Below are positions 37,266 to 39,559 of a stretch of 39,559 nt of DNA, piece after piece. The stretch covers positions 1-39,559 of the IMG/VR virus record IMGVR_UViG_3300009194_000024; one strand, written 5' to 3'. The notes below the pieces were generated by a model. It searched no databases and was not told the origin of the DNA. It saw nothing but the letters and a program-made list of their open reading frames with translations. Within the stretch, counting starts at the first letter, position 1. The number at the start of each line of letters is the position of its first letter. Source of the DNA: a virus. The position numbers and the translations under genes are program-made.

Positions 37266-39014
37266 ATGAAACAGATCACACCAACGCGGCAGGCGAGCGG
37301 GGGCGGCAGCCGCATCCTGAACGCCTTTGTCGCGCAGCGTGCGGCTGAGCGTGCATCGCGGTCACCTGCCGGGCTGTGGCATGCAGCGCCTGACCAGGTC
37401 AAGCTGTTGAAGGCTCCACCCACCGCAGGCCTGCGCCGCTTCATGGCCGCAAGCAATGACCGGCTTGTGTCCGACATGATGGACACGCTGGGCATCGTCT
37501 CGGGCAATGCCGAGGTGCGGCAGTCGCTGCGCTCGATGCGAGCCAAGTCCAGACGTCTGGCCAAAGACAACGAGTACGTGAAGTACTTCTTGCACCTGCT
37601 GCGCAACAACGTGCCAGGCCCCAAGGGCTTCACGTTGCAGATGAAGATCTACAAGCAGCGCGGCGGCAAGCTGGACAGCGATGCAAACGCGACCATCGAA
37701 GAGGCCTACGCGGAGCACAGCAAGCGCGGCAACTTCACACCGTGCGGTCGCGCAAGCCGTGGCACCTTCGAGCGCTCATGCATCTCGAACCTGGCCCGCG
37801 ATGGCGAGGTCATCATTGAGCGGCTGTTCGGGGCTTGCTTCGGGCGCTTCGGTATTGCTCACCAGCTGATCGACCCTGACCTGCTGGATGACTCGCTGAA
37901 CTTGGCTGTCGGCTCGGCCATGCCTGGCTACGGCAAGCTCGACACTGGCAACAGCATCCGCATGGGTGTCGAGGTTGACCAGTACATGAAGCCAGTGGCG
38001 TACTGGTTCCTGAGCTTGCATCCTGGCGACGATGTGGCGGGCTACGCTGTCATGCGACACCGTCGCGTGGATGCTGACCGCATCATTCACTGGTTCTTGA
38101 GCGATGACGCCCGGCCAGGTGTGACGCGTGGTGTGCCTCTGATCTACTCGGGCCTGCGCCGCATGGCCATGCTTGGTGGCTACGAAGAAGCCGCACTGGT
38201 CAACGCTCGGCAGGGCGCAAGCAAGATGGGCTTCTACAAGCCGCCTGCCCAAGAGATGGGGGCACCGCCTGATGGCAGTGAGGTGGCTGACGGTCAGGAA
38301 GACAACGGCACACCAAGTGGCGGAGACTTGTACCAAGAAGCTGAGCCTGGCGTGTTCGGTGTGCTGCCAGCTGGTTGGGACTTCCAGACCTACGACCCGG
38401 CCTACCCCAACGACGCAATGGGCGGCTTCATCAAAGCCATGCTTCGGGCGTTCAGCAGCAGCGTAGGTATCAGCTACCCGATCATCGGTAACGACTACGC
38501 GGACATCAACCTGTCCACCATTCGCTACTCGGCCTTGCAAGACCGCGACACGTTCGAGTCGCTGCAGGAGGCAATGATCGAGGCGATCAGCCTGCCCATC
38601 TTCGAGAGCTGGCTCAGCCTGTCGCTCGGCTTGGGGCAAGTCGGCCGCCTGCCGCCTGACGGCTATGACCGCTTCAACAAGCCCCGGTTCTTCCCGCGCA
38701 AGTGGCGCAGCCCTGACCCACAGAAGGACTTGGCCGCAGGTGCGCAAGCCGTGGCGCTTGGTGTCACCAGCCGCACGCGCTTGTGCGCTGAGAACGGTGA
38801 CGACTTCGAAGAGATCCTCGAAGAGTTGTCGCGTGAAGAGCAGATGGCCCGCGACAAGAAGGTGACCCTGAACACCAACGCGGCGATGGCCAGCAAGAAC
38901 CCACCCAAAACCCCGCCAGGGCCTCAGCCTGCCTCTGAAGACGGCGGCACTGCAACGGGCCTTAAGCCTGACGACGAAGGAGAAACTGATGCCACAAGCA
39001 CAGACACAGACTGA
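37266..39014 (+). CDS. portal protein (lambda gpB family)
   Basis: 582 residues. Twelve copies form the DNA-entry vertex of the head. Typical lambda-portal features: an N-terminal segment with SRRLAKDNEYVKYFLHLLRNNVPGPKGFTLQM, FTPCGRASRGTFERSCISNLARDGEVIIERLFG, HQLIDPDLLDDSLN, RHRRVDADRIIHWFLSDDARPGVTRGVPLIYSGLRRMAMLGGYEEAALVNARQGASKMGFY and the clip/wing end SSSVGISYPIIGNDYADINLSTIRYSALQDRDTFESLQEAMIEAI. A short acidic, Pro/Thr-rich tail ends the protein. It overlaps the protease start by 26 bases. Confidence 0.95.
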   Translation: MKQITPTRQASGGGSRILNAFVAQRAAERASRSPAGLWHAAPDQVKLLKAPPTAGLRRFMAASNDRLVSDMMDTLGIVSGNAEVRQSLRSMRAKSRRLAKDNEYVKYFLHLLRNNVPGPKGFTLQMKIYKQRGGKLDSDANATIEEAYAEHSKRGNFTPCGRASRGTFERSCISNLARDGEVIIERLFGACFGRFGIAHQLIDPDLLDDSLNLAVGSAMPGYGKLDTGNSIRMGVEVDQYMKPVAYWFLSLHPGDDVAGYAVMRHRRVDADRIIHWFLSDDARPGVTRGVPLIYSGLRRMAMLGGYEEAALVNARQGASKMGFYKPPAQEMGAPPDGSEVADGQEDNGTPSGGDLYQEAEPGVFGVLPAGWDFQTYDPAYPNDAMGGFIKAMLRAFSSSVGISYPIIGNDYADINLSTIRYSALQDRDTFESLQEAMIEAISLPIFESWLSLSLGLGQVGRLPPDGYDRFNKPRFFPRKWRSPDPQKDLAAGAQAVALGVTSRTRLCAENGDDFEEILEELSREEQMARDKKVTLNTNAAMASKNPPKTPPGPQPASEDGGTATGLKPDDEGETDATSTDTD

Positions 39015-39559
39015 AGCGCCATTGAAGCTCGGTCGCCAATGGCGAACGTATGGGCTCAATGTCAAGGAGATCGATCAAGAGGCACGCACGGTGCCTCTTT
39101 CTTTTTCCAGTGAAGACCCCTACGAGCGCTGGTGGGGCGTAGAAATTCTCGGGCATGCACCCACAGAAGTGGACATGTCGTGGGCTGGCAGTGGCCGTGC
39201 GCCGCTGCTGGCAGACCACGATACCCGGCAACAGATCGGCGTTGTCCTGAGCGCCGAGATCGGCACCGACCGGAAAGGTCGGGCAATCGTGAAGTTCGGT
39301 AAGAGCGCACGCGCCGAGCAGGAATTTCAGGACGTACTTGATGGGGTTCGAACGAACGTCAGTGTCGGTTACGAGATCCGCGAACTTGAGCTGGTGAAGC
39401 AAGAGGGCGATGTGAGCACGTACCGGGTCACGGACTGGATGCCCCTGGAAGTCAGCCTTGTCTCGATCCCTGCCGACATGACCGTCGGTGTCGGGCGCGA
39501 TGGCGAGGCTGCCGAAAAGCCGGTGCGCATCAAGCGAGCCGCTGACCCCTCCTCTCCCC
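38989..39559 (+). CDS. prohead protease (3'-truncated by window edge)
   Basis: 190 residues seen; the ATG at 38989 has AAGGAG upstream and lies inside the end of the portal gene. HK97-type (U35-like) prohead protease, which cleaves the scaffold during head maturation. RAPLLADHDTRQQIGVV holds the catalytic His (His77), VRTNVSVGYEI the catalytic Ser (Ser125), and WMPLEVSLVSIPADMTVGVGR is the conserved C-terminal strand. The last visible residues (RAADPSSP) begin a Pro/Ser-rich linker. The capsid frame open at the left edge suggests a single protease-capsid gene, but the two visible ends do not join in frame directly (571 bases, not a multiple of three). Confidence 0.9.
   Translation, partial: MPQAQTQTEAPLKLGRQWRTYGLNVKEIDQEARTVPLSFSSEDPYERWWGVEILGHAPTEVDMSWAGSGRAPLLADHDTRQQIGVVLSAEIGTDRKGRAIVKFGKSARAEQEFQDVLDGVRTNVSVGYEIRELELVKQEGDVSTYRVTDWMPLEVSLVSIPADMTVGVGRDGEAAEKPVRIKRAADPSSP

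Noticed and set aside
37776-39065. 429-residue minus-strand open frame opposite the portal gene
   Set aside because: His/Val/Arg-rich composition typical of a reverse-frame shadow in GC-rich DNA; the portal motifs on the plus strand are unmistakable.

Overview
The window is essentially the whole genome of a temperate, tailed (lambda-like siphovirus) phage, or the matching prophage. It is GC-rich. The integration core copies the 3' half of a tRNA-Arg(ACG) gene. GC content and protein style suggest a beta-proteobacterial host, probably Burkholderiales/Comamonadaceae; this is inference, since no host gene is present.

Layout, left to right. 1-4.3 kb: major capsid protein, head completion genes, major tail protein and tail chaperones. 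4.25-14.2 kb: tape measure, lambda M/L/K-like tail tip genes, the J-like host-specificity protein, and two distal tail genes, one with an SGNH-hydrolase motif set. 14.3-17.6 kb: a lipoprotein with a transglutaminase-like peptidase domain, membrane protein, GH19 endolysin, holin and a frameshifted DNA adenine methylase. 17.7-17.95 kb: attP. 17.9-26.9 kb: a long leftward operon, read from about 26.94 kb, with small early genes, a ParB-like protein, a complete diversity-generating retroelement (DGR), an excisionase-like gene and a tyrosine integrase. 27-28.2 kb: immunity region with a short repressor, a co-transcribed lipoprotein and a YdaS/Cro-like protein around shared operators. 28.2-33 kb: rightward replication genes (842-aa TOPRIM/VirE-type primase-helicase) and a late-regulator candidate. 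33-39.6 kb: candidate cos region, terminase, gpW-like connector, portal and prohead protease. The protease runs off the right edge and the capsid gene runs in from the left edge, so the map looks like a circle opened inside a protease-capsid fusion gene.

The most exciting system is the DGR at 19.7-22.6 kb: two target genes with variable repeats, an Avd accessory gene, an AAC-rich template repeat and a reverse transcriptase. The 99-bp template differs from the two variable repeats by 10 and 11 substitutions, and all 21 fall at template adenines. The targets are two small C-type-lectin/DUF1566-like proteins in the early/lysogeny operon rather than in the tail module, and the template lies inside the open reading frame of the RT gene.

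Other unusual points: a perfect 20-bp inverted repeat around the stop codon of the tail chaperone gene, where removing 28 nt restores a classical gpG/gpGT arrangement; a one-base frameshift in the methylase; paired direct repeats flanking attP; 13-nt-spaced repeats before terS; and nine copies of CAGAYGTCTG scattered over the genome.
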